A DNA stretch of 64,000 nt from Chloroflexota bacterium (GTDB lineage: Bacteria; Chloroflexota; Anaerolineae; Promineifilales; Promineifilaceae): NCBI GenBank assembly GCA_014584575.1, contig JACTMP010000057.1:62001-126000 (forward strand). Reading direction: 5' to 3'. Numbering within the stretch: position 1 is the stretch's first letter; each line of letters starts with the position of its first letter. Shown in pieces: positions 45,848 to 53,562 of the stretch. A program made the translations under genes and the position numbers. Under the pieces are notes generated by a model, which saw only the letters and a program-made list of their open reading frames with translations, was not told the origin of the DNA and did not search any database.

Positions 45848-47731
45848 ATGACTGACTTTATCCTTCTCCCCCACCCCCAATCCATCACCTACACCGGGCA
45901 GATTTTTAGCCTGCCCGCTACCGGGCTGGTCGCCCTGCATGGCGAGGATATACCGGCGATGATGTTCACGGCCGTGTGGCTGCAAGAGGCCCTCTTTGAA
46001 CATACCGGCGCAGATTATGAACTGGTAGGTGGCACGGCCGTGCCCCCGGAACAGATTGTTGTGCAACTCAGTCTCAACCCCGGCAGTGTACGCCATGAAC
46101 AGGGGTATGAATTGACGGTGGTAGACGGCCGTGTGGACATCATCGCCAACACCATTCCTGGCCTCTTCTACGCCGTGCAAACCCTGGGCCAACTGTTGCA
46201 ACAAACCGGCAACCAACTACCCACCCTGCGCTGCCGCGATTGGCCGGACTTCCCGCAGCGCGGCGTCATGCTGGACATCAGCCGCAACAAAGTGCCCACC
46301 CTGGAAACCGTCCTCGATCTGGTGGATTTGCTGGCAAGCTGGAAAATCAACCAGCTTCAGCTCTACACCGAACACACCTTTGCCTACCGCCACCACCCCA
46401 TTGTCTGGCAAGACGCCTCCCCCTTCACCGCCGAAGAAATCCTCACCCTGGACGCCTACTGCCACGACCGCGGCATTGAACTCGTGCCCAACCAGAACAC
46501 GTTCGGCCACATGCACCACTGGCTCAAACATCCCGCCTACCAACACCTGGCCGAAAAAGCGGACGGGGCACAAACACCCTGGGGTTACTACAACCCGGAG
46601 CCGTTTTCGCTTTCGCCGGCCGTACCCGGCAGCCTGGATTTGGTGCGTGACTTGCTGGATGAACTGCTGCCCAATTTCCGCAGCCGTCAGGTAAATGTGG
46701 GCGGCGACGAGACCTATGATGTGGGGCAGGGTTTGAGCAAAGAACTGGTGGCTGAAAAAGGCAAGGGGCGTGTTTATCTGGAACATCTGCTGAAAATTTA
46801 CCGCGAAGTAAAGGCACGCGGCCGTACCATGCAGTTCTGGGGTGACATTATCATGGAGCACCCGGAATTGACCGGCGAACTGCCACGCGACCTGATCGCC
46901 CTGGAATGGGGGTATGAAGCCGGGCATCCATTTGATGCACACGGCCGTCTCTTTGCCGAATCAGGCGTCCCATTTTACGTTTGTCCGGGTACGTCTACCT
47001 GGAATACGTTGGGTGGCCGCACCAACAACGCCATTGGCAATTTGCAGAACGCGGCGCGACACGGCCGTGCCCATGGTGCCGTCGGGTATCTCATCACCGA
47101 TTGGGGCGATAACGGCCATATGCAGCCGCTGCCCGTCAGCTACCTGGGGTTTGCCGTGGGTGCGGCGCTTTCCTGGGCAGCGGAAGCCAACCGGGAACTG
47201 GACGTGCCCGCCGCTCTCAACCTGTTTGCTTTCCGCGACGAGGCGGGCATCATGGGGCAACTCGTCTATGATCTGGGCAATGTATACGAAATCACCCAGA
47301 TTCCCAGTTTCAACGGTACGCCTTATTTTTACGGCCTGGTGTATGACCTGGCGCAGATGGTGAATGCCGACGACCCAACGGAAACGGCAACCCGGATTCA
47401 AAATTTGGCGAAGGCGGTCACGGCCGTAAACGATCTGCTGACCCGCCTGCCCCACACCGACATGCAGCGGGATGACGCCGATCTGATTGTGCAAGAGTTG
47501 ACCTGGGCGGCCAACATGATCAAACACGGCTGCCGCCGCCTCATCTGGGCCAGTGGCCGGGCGTTGAGGCAGGAAGACGATACCCTGCGCCAGGAACTGG
47601 CGGCCGAGACGGCATCTTTACTGGCTGAATTTGAACAGGTGTGGCACGGCCGTAACCGCCCCGGTGGTTTCGCTGCCAGCCTGGCCCGGCTGCAAAAAAT
47701 GGCGGCCGATTATACCGACTCCAGACCCTAA
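45848..47731 (+). CDS. Glycoside hydrolase family 20 (beta-N-acetylhexosaminidase)
   Basis: 627 residues from the ATG at 45848. The domain plan is an N-terminal GH20b-like domain, the catalytic barrel starting at FPQRGVMLDISRNKVP, and a helical tail. The catalytic pair is VGGDET with Asp287-Glu288, where the aspartate orients the substrate acetamido group. Further landmarks are PNQNTFGHM and LITDWGDNGHMQPLP. It releases terminal N-acetylglucosamine or N-acetylgalactosamine. No signal peptide is seen, so it is likely cytoplasmic. It lies next to a GH1 gene, which suggests intracellular breakdown of imported oligosaccharides. Confidence 0.9.
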   Translation: MTDFILLPHPQSITYTGQIFSLPATGLVALHGEDIPAMMFTAVWLQEALFEHTGADYELVGGTAVPPEQIVVQLSLNPGSVRHEQGYELTVVDGRVDIIANTIPGLFYAVQTLGQLLQQTGNQLPTLRCRDWPDFPQRGVMLDISRNKVPTLETVLDLVDLLASWKINQLQLYTEHTFAYRHHPIVWQDASPFTAEEILTLDAYCHDRGIELVPNQNTFGHMHHWLKHPAYQHLAEKADGAQTPWGYYNPEPFSLSPAVPGSLDLVRDLLDELLPNFRSRQVNVGGDETYDVGQGLSKELVAEKGKGRVYLEHLLKIYREVKARGRTMQFWGDIIMEHPELTGELPRDLIALEWGYEAGHPFDAHGRLFAESGVPFYVCPGTSTWNTLGGRTNNAIGNLQNAARHGRAHGAVGYLITDWGDNGHMQPLPVSYLGFAVGAALSWAAEANRELDVPAALNLFAFRDEAGIMGQLVYDLGNVYEITQIPSFNGTPYFYGLVYDLAQMVNADDPTETATRIQNLAKAVTAVNDLLTRLPHTDMQRDDADLIVQELTWAANMIKHGCRRLIWASGRALRQEDDTLRQELAAETASLLAEFEQVWHGRNRPGGFAASLARLQKMAADYTDSRP

Positions 47732-47758
47732 GGGTTTTCTGAAACCCTTAGGGTCTGG
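47721..47758. repeat. Hairpin CCAGACCCTAAGGGTTT, overlapping the GH20 stop
   Basis: Perfect 17-bp arms with a TCTG loop. The stop codon (47729-47731) lies in the left arm. It is the same family as the hairpin after cas6e (25188-25221), with compensatory changes CGA/TCG against CTA/TAG. This shows that pairing, not sequence, is kept. Confidence 0.85.
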
Positions 47759-47784
47759 TCTGACTACCCATCACAAGGACACAG

Positions 47785-49140
47785 ATGACAACTCACAACT
47801 TTCCAAAAAACTTCATTTGGGGCACAGCCACTTCGTCTTATCAGATTGAAGGAGCGTGGCAGGCCGACGGCAAGGGCGAATCCATTTGGGATCGTTTTTC
47901 GCACACGCCGGGCAAAATTGAAGACGGCACGACCGGCGATGTAGCCTGCGACCATTATTACCGCTGGCCGGAAGATGTGGCCCTGATGCGGGCGCTCAAT
48001 TTGCAGGCATATCGCTTTTCCATCTCCTGGCCACGCATTTTGCCGGAGGGAACGGGGCGGGTGGAGCAAAGGGGGCTGGATTTTTACGGCCGTCTGGTAG
48101 ATGGTCTGCTGGAAGCGGGGATTACCCCTTTCGCCACCCTCTACCATTGGGACATGCCCCAGGCGTTGCAAGACAAAGGCGGTTGGCCGGAACGATTTAT
48201 GGTAGACGCTTTTGCCGAATATGCCGATGTGGTTTCCCGCTATTTAGGCGACCGGGTGCAGAATTGGATGACACACAACGAACCCTGGGTGGCCGCCTTT
48301 TTGGGTTATCAGGTTGGCGTACATGCACCTGGTTTGCAAGACCAGGCGGCGGCATTGCGGGCGGCGCATCATTTGTTGTTGTCTCACGGCCGTGCCGTAC
48401 CCATCCTTCGCGCCAACAGCCCAGACGCCGAAGTGGGCATGGTGCTGAACACCACCCACGTCTACCCAGCCTCCGCCAGCGCCGCCGACTATCACCAGGG
48501 GCGTTGGCTAGATGGCTGGATCAACCGCTGGTTTATGGATCCGTTGTACGGCCGTCACTACCCCGCCGACATGGTAACGGCCTTCAGCGACCATTTAGAA
48601 GGCCTGAACTTCATACAGCCCGGCGACATGGACGCCATCGCCGTACATACCGATTTCCTGGGCATTAACTATTACAGTCGCTCTGTTACCCGCGACGAAA
48701 AGGCCGCCGACAACCTGCCCCGCACCATTGACCCTTCGCTCAATGAACATACCGACATCGGCTGGGAGGTTTACCCGGATGGTTTGTTAGGGCTGCTGAC
48801 ACGCCTGGACAGCCACTACCGCATTCCCAAAATCTACATCACCGAAAATGGGGCCAGCTATAACGTGGGGCCGGATGCACACGGCCGTGTGCCTGACCAA
48901 CGCCGCCTGGATTACCTGCGCGACCACCTGTTGGCCTGCCACCGCGCCATTGAAAATGGCGTCCCGCTCGCCGGGTATTTTGCCTGGTCGCTCATGGATA
49001 ATTTTGAATGGGCGAAGGGGTTTTCGCAGCGTTTTGGCCTGGTGTGGGTGGATTATGAAACACAGCAGCGCATCCCCAAAGACAGTGCGTTGTGGTATCG
49101 AGAGGTGATTGCCCGGAATGGGGTAATCGGTAATCGGTAA
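47785..49140 (+). CDS. Glycoside hydrolase family 1 beta-glucosidase
   Basis: 451 residues, the standard length. The GH1 N-terminal signature FIWGTATSSYQIEGAW is intact, with the acid/base Glu166 (THNEPW) and the nucleophile Glu354 (YITENGAS), plus SLMDNFEWAKGF near the C-terminus. It hydrolyses beta-linked glucosides or galactosides with retention and is probably cytoplasmic. The last residues (NGVIGNR) come from a TAATCGG repeat that follows. Confidence 0.95.
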   Translation: MTTHNFPKNFIWGTATSSYQIEGAWQADGKGESIWDRFSHTPGKIEDGTTGDVACDHYYRWPEDVALMRALNLQAYRFSISWPRILPEGTGRVEQRGLDFYGRLVDGLLEAGITPFATLYHWDMPQALQDKGGWPERFMVDAFAEYADVVSRYLGDRVQNWMTHNEPWVAAFLGYQVGVHAPGLQDQAAALRAAHHLLLSHGRAVPILRANSPDAEVGMVLNTTHVYPASASAADYHQGRWLDGWINRWFMDPLYGRHYPADMVTAFSDHLEGLNFIQPGDMDAIAVHTDFLGINYYSRSVTRDEKAADNLPRTIDPSLNEHTDIGWEVYPDGLLGLLTRLDSHYRIPKIYITENGASYNVGPDAHGRVPDQRRLDYLRDHLLACHRAIENGVPLAGYFAWSLMDNFEWAKGFSQRFGLVWVDYETQQRIPKDSALWYREVIARNGVIGNR

Positions 49141-49196
49141 TCGGTATACCGATTACGGTTCACTGAGTTTGCAACCAAATTTTAAGGTCACGGCCG

Positions 49197-49226
49197 TTGA
49201 CGGCCGTCTCACCTCAGATTTATAAT
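49197..49226 (+). promoter_or_regulatory. Strong sigma-70-type promoter
   Basis: TTGACG (49197-49202) and TATAAT (49221-49226) with an 18-nt spacer. Its -35 overlaps a pair of ACGGCCGT octamers. The only thing downstream for 370 nt is the candidate RNA. Confidence 0.75.
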
Positions 49227-49232
49227 GCCATT

Positions 49233-49459
49233 GTCTTTGAGCATTAACAACCCCTACCTATACCACCCCGGATGACACAGTAGATCGACTAGGAAAGTAG
49301 GCACTTTTGAAATCTCCGCTAGTGCGCCTGAATGCTTCCACATATGGAGTGAGCACCGGAAGCCAACATCTGTCAAAGGCCACCAAGAGATTCGAGTACA
49401 TTGAGCTGCTGAACACTTAGCCAATTCCAAATCTACTGTCCCTCGCCGGGGTTTTTTTT
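49233..49459 (+). ncRNA. Candidate structured small RNA of about 227 nt, class not recognised
   Basis: It starts just after a near-consensus promoter and ends in a run of eight T. The two ends pair: CCCCGG (49266-49271) with CCGGGG (49446-49451) and ACAGTAGA (49277-49284) with TCTACTGT (49433-49440). This closes a roughly 150-nt interior. GCTTCC and GGAAGC pair inside. The promoter, closing stem and terminator make a stand-alone RNA more likely than a leader. Size and end-pairing would suit a 6S-type RNA, but I do not see a diagnostic motif. Confidence 0.5.
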
Positions 49460-49471
49460 GCCGACTTATAA

Positions 49472-49505
49472 AGAAGTTCAACTTCTTCTGAGAAGTTGAA
49501 CTTCT
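49472..49505. repeat. Palindromic repeat AGAAGTTCAACTT family, copy 2
   Basis: Perfect 15-nt arms (49472-49486 and 49491-49505) around TCTG. The first 13 bases of the arm are the same as at 2764-2796. Confidence 0.85.
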
Positions 49506-49513
49506 ATCACCTG

Positions 49514-49538
49514 CCCCGTCCCTTATCGGGGTTTTTTT
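49514..49538 (+). terminator. Intrinsic terminator
   Basis: CCCCG, loop TCCCTTAT, CGGGG, then seven T. It lies between the candidate RNA and the SGNH gene. The CGGGGTTTTTTT end closely resembles that of the RNA terminator at 49446-49459. Confidence 0.8.
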
Positions 49539-49607
49539 GCGCTTCTACATCTGATCTGCTACTTAACGTCGCCTGCATAATCTTCCACCCGGCGCTACAA
49601 TCACCCT

Positions 49608-50672
49608 ATGCAACGCTGGCTTGTCATTGGGATTGTGCTGCTCTTCTTAGGGCTAATTGTAGTGGGGATTATTCGGCAGGAAATGGGGATGGCTGTGGGA
49701 CACACGGCCGTGCCCACCCTGGCCAGCACATTCGCCCCTGCTCTGTTACCTGTTCTTATCACTGCCACCATTCCCCCTACATTTACATTTACGCCCCCCG
49801 TGCCGGACAACCCATTGAACACAGCCACAGCAGCGCCGGTAACGGCCGTGCCCACTCCCACTGCCTCTGTGCCCACGCCAGAACCCACGGCGACTGCCGT
49901 CCCCCTGGCTGACTCCCTCAATGGCATCCCTCTAACCAGCATCCTTGTGATGCCAGAGCATGTCGTTGTTAATGCACGGGCTATTTTTGCGCAAGGGCAG
50001 GTGTACGGCCGTAACCCCCACGCCTATTCCAAAGTGGGCGACAGCACCATCCAAAACCCGCACTTCATGGCCCGTTTTGACCAGCCCGGTGGGTATAACC
50101 TGGGGCCATATGCCTATCTGCAACCAGCAGTCGATTATTTTGCCGGGTCACACGGGCGGGAAGGCATGGCCGTGCGCAAAGGGTTCCACTCCTGGACCGT
50201 CACCGACCCACTTTGGGCAGACAAAACGATTTGCCAGCCAAACGAGACTCCCATCGCCTGCGAAATACGGGTACACAATCCGGCCATCATTATTATCCGT
50301 CTAGGCTCCAATGATGCCGGTGTGCCCCGCTTGTTCGACCAGAACGTGCGCCAAATTGTGGAACTGGCGATTGCCAATGGCATCATTCCCGTGATTGGCA
50401 CAAAAGCGGATCGTTTTGAAGGTAGCAATATCAACAACGAGTTACTGCGCCAGATTGCCGCTGATTATCAAATTCCGCTGTGGGATTTTGACGTGGCGGC
50501 GCAAATGATTCCGGGGCGTGGCCTGGATGTGGACAGGGTGCATCTGACCGGCTTTTTTGCCCATGATTACGGCTCGCCCACTACCTTCCAGCGCGGGCAT
50601 GGCGTCCACAGCCTGACGGCGCTCATGGTGCTGCAAACTTTGTTAGATGAGGTGATTTTGCCTGATGCGTAG
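49608..50672 (+). CDS. Secreted SGNH/GDSL hydrolase-like protein, paralog A
   Basis: 354 residues: N-terminal membrane anchor or signal (about 4-24), Thr/Pro-rich linker (about 33-105), then the catalytic domain. The SGNH blocks are KVGDST (Ser146), RLGSNDAG (Asn235, Asp236) and DVDRVHLT (Asp309, His312). These enzymes cut or move ester-linked acyl groups. The next gene starts inside its last codons (8-nt overlap). A TACAAT box lies 6 nt before the ATG with no Shine-Dalgarno, so the message may be leaderless. It opens a cluster that includes an MBOAT acyltransferase, pointing to O-acylation of a surface polymer. Confidence 0.85.
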   Translation: MQRWLVIGIVLLFLGLIVVGIIRQEMGMAVGHTAVPTLASTFAPALLPVLITATIPPTFTFTPPVPDNPLNTATAAPVTAVPTPTASVPTPEPTATAVPLADSLNGIPLTSILVMPEHVVVNARAIFAQGQVYGRNPHAYSKVGDSTIQNPHFMARFDQPGGYNLGPYAYLQPAVDYFAGSHGREGMAVRKGFHSWTVTDPLWADKTICQPNETPIACEIRVHNPAIIIIRLGSNDAGVPRLFDQNVRQIVELAIANGIIPVIGTKADRFEGSNINNELLRQIAADYQIPLWDFDVAAQMIPGRGLDVDRVHLTGFFAHDYGSPTTFQRGHGVHSLTALMVLQTLLDEVILPDA

Positions 50673-51720
50673 AAAGAAGATTTTTCTGTTGACTATGTTG
50701 GTCATCATGGGGTTGGCAGCCTGCACAACACCGGCGGTTTTGCCAACGGCCGTACCCACCCTTTCCATCGTCCCGGCCACAACACCTGTAGCCACAACGG
50801 TGGATGTGGTGATCGCGGTGACGGGCACGGCCGTACCCATACCCACCGATACGGCCGTGCTTCCCGCCACCGCCACCCCCACGTTGCCCCCCACCAACAC
50901 GCCGATCCCCTCCGTCGCGCCTACAGCAACCGAGACGCCAACCCCCTCACCCACCCCCCTGCCGCCGCTCAACGGCCTGACCATCCAGGACATCCTGATT
51001 ATGGATGAAACAACCGCCGCCAATGTGCGCCAGATCTACGCCGCCGGGCAGCAGCTTGGCCGCGACCCACGCGCCTACTCCATCCTGGGCGACAGCACGG
51101 TGATGACGCCACACATGCTGGCCCGCTTCGACCGGCCGGATTTGAACTTGGATGAGTACGCTTATTTGCAGCCGACGGTGGATCATTTTCGCGGTGTCTG
51201 GAAGCGGTTTGGCGTAGCCACCAATTATGGTCTGCACGCCTGGTCGGTGTTTGACCCGATGTGGGCAGACAAAAAGTGGTGCGTACCCAATGAAGATTTG
51301 CTCGCCTGTGAAGTGCGATTGCAAAACCCGGCCTTCCTGCTCATCCGCCTGGGTTCTAACGACGCCGGCTCGCCAACCGGCTTCTCTTACAATGTGCGTC
51401 TGGTGATTGAATATGCCATCGCCAATGGTATTGTACCCATCATCATCACCAAACCAGACCGCTTTGAAGGGGACAATACCAACAACGAGATTTTGCGGGA
51501 ACTGGCTGCTCGTTATGAGGTACCAATTTGGGATTTAGACCGGGTGGCGGAGACGCTGCCGGGGAAGGGCCTGGACACAGACCAGGTACACATGGTGGAA
51601 TACCCGGCCAACGATTTCAGCGACCCGGCCGCCTTCAGCAGCGGCCACGCCATGCAAGACCTGGCCGGGTTGATGATGCTGCAAGCCATCCTGCAAACGG
51701 TGCAATTAGTCGAGGATTAG
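50665..51720 (+). CDS. SGNH/GDSL hydrolase-like lipoprotein, paralog B
   Basis: 351 residues. The lipobox LAAC (Cys20) predicts a lipoprotein. A Thr/Pro-rich linker (about 25-100) leads into an SGNH domain that follows paralog A closely: ILGDST (Ser144), RLGSNDAG and DTDQVHM. It overlaps paralog A by 8 nt and is surely co-transcribed with it. That two near-identical domains carry different anchors, one membrane helix and one lipid, suggests they work at different depths or on different acceptors. Confidence 0.88.
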   Translation: MRRKKIFLLTMLVIMGLAACTTPAVLPTAVPTLSIVPATTPVATTVDVVIAVTGTAVPIPTDTAVLPATATPTLPPTNTPIPSVAPTATETPTPSPTPLPPLNGLTIQDILIMDETTAANVRQIYAAGQQLGRDPRAYSILGDSTVMTPHMLARFDRPDLNLDEYAYLQPTVDHFRGVWKRFGVATNYGLHAWSVFDPMWADKKWCVPNEDLLACEVRLQNPAFLLIRLGSNDAGSPTGFSYNVRLVIEYAIANGIVPIIITKPDRFEGDNTNNEILRELAARYEVPIWDLDRVAETLPGKGLDTDQVHMVEYPANDFSDPAAFSSGHAMQDLAGLMMLQAILQTVQLVED

Positions 51721-51819
51721 CTATAATTTGCCACGAACAATGACCAGGTGACAAAGTGGCACGGTGGCAGGGTGATCTCCTGGTCAGACATTGGAGGCGA
51801 TTGGAGAAGGAGAGATTGA
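51721..51819. other. Gap with TATAAT box and GACCAGG/CCTGGTC inverted repeat
   Basis: A TATAAT (51722-51727) follows the stop of paralog B directly. A short inverted repeat (GACCAGG at 51740 with CCTGGTC at 51779) and GGTGGCAGGGTG repeats lie before the lipoprotein start. Confidence 0.4.
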
Positions 51820-52212
51820 ATGAAGGAGTGGATGAAGAAATTGGTTTGGGTTGTATTGTTTGTATTGGGAACGGCCGTGCTCGCTGCCTGTGGTGGTCAA
51901 TCTGGGGGCGGCGACCCGGCGGCGACGGTGGAACGCTATTTGCAGGCCAAAGTAAAAAGTGACGAAACGACCATCCGCAGCCTGATCTGCTCCGAAATGG
52001 AGCAGTTTGCCGAACGAGAAATCCGCACCTTTGACAGTGTGCAGGATGTGACCATTGAAGATATGGTCTGCACCGATACGGGCAACGGCCGTGTGGCCTG
52101 CACCGGCGTGATCAAAGCCCTCTATGGCACGGAACAAACCGAATTCCAGCTTACCAACTACCGCGTCGTCCAGGAAGACGGCGAGTGGAAATGGTGCGGC
52201 GAGACCCCATGA
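51820..52212 (+). CDS. Small lipoprotein
   Basis: 130 residues. A basic N-terminus, hydrophobic stretch and lipobox LAAC-GG (Cys24) predict export and lipid attachment, followed by a Gly/Ser linker and a compact domain of about 95 residues. The domain has conserved-looking cysteines (LICSEM, MVCTD, VACTG, WCGE) that could form two disulfides. The pattern ATVERYLQAKVKSDETTIRSL recalls NTF2-like or DUF4878-type lipoproteins. It lies between SGNH paralogs, so a role in the same surface pathway is possible. Confidence 0.75.
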   Translation: MKEWMKKLVWVVLFVLGTAVLAACGGQSGGGDPAATVERYLQAKVKSDETTIRSLICSEMEQFAEREIRTFDSVQDVTIEDMVCTDTGNGRVACTGVIKALYGTEQTEFQLTNYRVVQEDGEWKWCGETP

Positions 52213-52279
52213 ATGGTAATCGGTCATCGGTAAACAGTTATCAGTCCAGTTTACCAATGACCATTGACCATTGACCAAT
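52213..52279. repeat. GGTAATCGGTCATCGGTAAAC inverted repeat
   Basis: TAATCGG-type units answered by GTTTACCAATGACCATTGACC. The second half runs up to the start codon of the microprotein, so no Shine-Dalgarno is visible there. Confidence 0.55.
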
Positions 52280-52396
52280 ATGAAGCGACTTTTCTCTCGT
52301 GAAAACCTCATTGCCATTGCCCTATGTCTGCTCGTCATCTTGCTAATCATCGTCACAACCGACAGCGCACCCCAATGGATTTACCAGGGCTTTTAA
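52280..52396 (+). CDS. 38-residue membrane microprotein, DltX-like
   Basis: A short ORF not overlapping any stronger candidate over most of its length. It has a basic start (MKRLFSREN), one membrane helix (LIAIALCLLVILLIIVTT) and the C-terminus SAPQWIYQGF. DltX, the microprotein of the teichoic acid D-alanylation pathway, has the same layout, with a C-terminal aromatic-Tyr motif (F-x-Y-x-x-F type) near the MBOAT enzyme DltB. Here the motif reads W-I-Y-Q-G-F and an MBOAT gene lies 1.2 kb downstream in the same direction. The 3' end overlaps the start of SGNH paralog C by 22 nt in another frame. The gene is inferred from these features; expression is untested. Confidence 0.6.
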   Translation: MKRLFSRENLIAIALCLLVILLIIVTTDSAPQWIYQGF

Positions 52397-53520
52397 GACG
52401 CATAGACCTGTCAGGTCTCTTAAGACCTGACAGGTCTTGGTTTCTCTGGTTTTGCCTGACGGCCGTCTTACTCACCGCCTGTACCCAGACAACTGCCCCC
52501 CCGACGGCCGTGCCCACCCTCATCCTCGCCGCCGCCATCACGCCTACCCATACAACCACAGCAACCCCACCACTGCCCACGCACACACCCACAGCTACTT
52601 CAACGGCGTCCAGCACAAACATCCCGCCCACCCCTTCACCCACCCTCACCCCTTCATCCCCTCACCTGCTCACCCCACGCCTACTTACCCCGGCGTCTTC
52701 GCCGCCCCCACCCATCCCCACCCTGGTCAACGGCCTCGTCCTGGAAGATTTCCTTATCATGGACGAAACCACGCGCCAACATGTGCGCGCCATTTACCAG
52801 GTCGGGCAGACATTGGGCCGCAATCCCCACGCCTTTTCCAAACTGGGCGACAGCGGCGCTATAACCGGCTATTACCTGACCCGTTTTGACTACCCGCCTC
52901 ATTACACTCTGGGCGACTATGCTTACTTGCAGCCGGTCATCACCCATTTCCGCAAATCATTCCAACGGTTTGGCGTCGCCGTCGTCATCGGCATTAGCTC
53001 CTGGCACGTGCTGGACCCGGCGCGCAACAACCCTCACTGGTGCGCCCCAGAAGAGCACATGCTCGCTTGCGAAATCCGGCTGCACAATCCCAGCATCCTG
53101 CTCATCCGCCTGGGCACCAATGATCAATCCTCTGCCGCCGTGCTGCAACGCAACCTGCGCCGCATCGTCACCTTTGCCATAGAAAAAGGAGTCGTCCCTG
53201 TGTTGGCTACCAAAGCCGACCGTTTTGAACTGGAATACGACAGCAATAACGCCGCCATCCGTGAGTTAGCGGCCGAGATGCACATTCCCTTGTGGGATTT
53301 TGACCGGGTGGCGGCCACACTGCCCAATCACGGCTTGCTGCCCGACCAGGTGCATCTCTCCCATTCCGACCGAAACGACTACACTGACCCGACAACCTTC
53401 ACCAAAGGCTACCCGATGAATGACCTGACGGCGCTGTTTGTGCTGCAAGAGATTTTGAAAGTCGTTAACGAAGAGAGTGCGTTGGATGCCAGAGATTGGA
53501 GATTAGAGAACGGAGATTAG
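52375..53520 (+). CDS. SGNH/GDSL hydrolase-like lipoprotein, paralog C
   Basis: 381 residues from the ATG at 52375. An upstream ATG at 52324 lies inside the microprotein and gives a polar extension. The signal segment (about 22-35) ends in a lipobox LTAC (Cys36). A Thr/Pro/Ser-rich linker precedes the SGNH domain: KLGDSGAIT, RLGTNDQS and PDQVHLS. Codons 9-21 are formed by a perfect 15-bp palindrome (52402-52436), so a repeat seems to have been inserted in frame ahead of the signal core. The last residues (ARDWRLENGD) come from a GGAGATT repeat. Its closest relatives here are paralogs A and B. Confidence 0.82.
   Translation: MDLPGLLRRIDLSGLLRPDRSWFLWFCLTAVLLTACTQTTAPPTAVPTLILAAAITPTHTTTATPPLPTHTPTATSTASSTNIPPTPSPTLTPSSPHLLTPRLLTPASSPPPPIPTLVNGLVLEDFLIMDETTRQHVRAIYQVGQTLGRNPHAFSKLGDSGAITGYYLTRFDYPPHYTLGDYAYLQPVITHFRKSFQRFGVAVVIGISSWHVLDPARNNPHWCAPEEHMLACEIRLHNPSILLIRLGTNDQSSAAVLQRNLRRIVTFAIEKGVVPVLATKADRFELEYDSNNAAIRELAAEMHIPLWDFDRVAATLPNHGLLPDQVHLSHSDRNDYTDPTTFTKGYPMNDLTALFVLQEILKVVNEESALDARDWRLENGD
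52402..52436. repeat. AGACCTGTCAGGTCT palindrome inside an SGNH gene
   Basis: Perfect 15-nt arms with a CTTA loop lie within the coding region. The same palindrome, arms swapped, is inside the MBOAT gene at 53773-53805. Confidence 0.9.
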
Positions 53521-53562
53521 CCAATCTCCAATCTCCCAATCGCCAATCTCCTAATCTCTTTT
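53495..53562. repeat. GGAGATTAGAG / CCAATCTCC inverted repeat
   Basis: A relative of the element at 43028-43088. It covers the stop of SGNH paralog C and the gap to the MBOAT gene. Confidence 0.65.

Larger units (their letters stand above)
49141..49607. other. Intergenic region with promoter, candidate RNA, palindrome and terminator
   Basis: 467 nt between the GH1 gene and the first SGNH paralog. In order it holds two ACGGCCGT octamers, a strong promoter (49197-49226), a candidate RNA ending in eight T (49452-49459), the AGAAGTTCAACTT palindrome (49472-49505) and a second intrinsic terminator (49514-49538). A 75-codon minus-strand ORF here (49254-49481) is not supported by other evidence. 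Confidence 0.7.

Noticed and set aside
49254..49481. 75-codon ORF on the minus strand
   Set aside because: It lies opposite a promoter-RNA-terminator unit, has no ribosome site and unremarkable composition.
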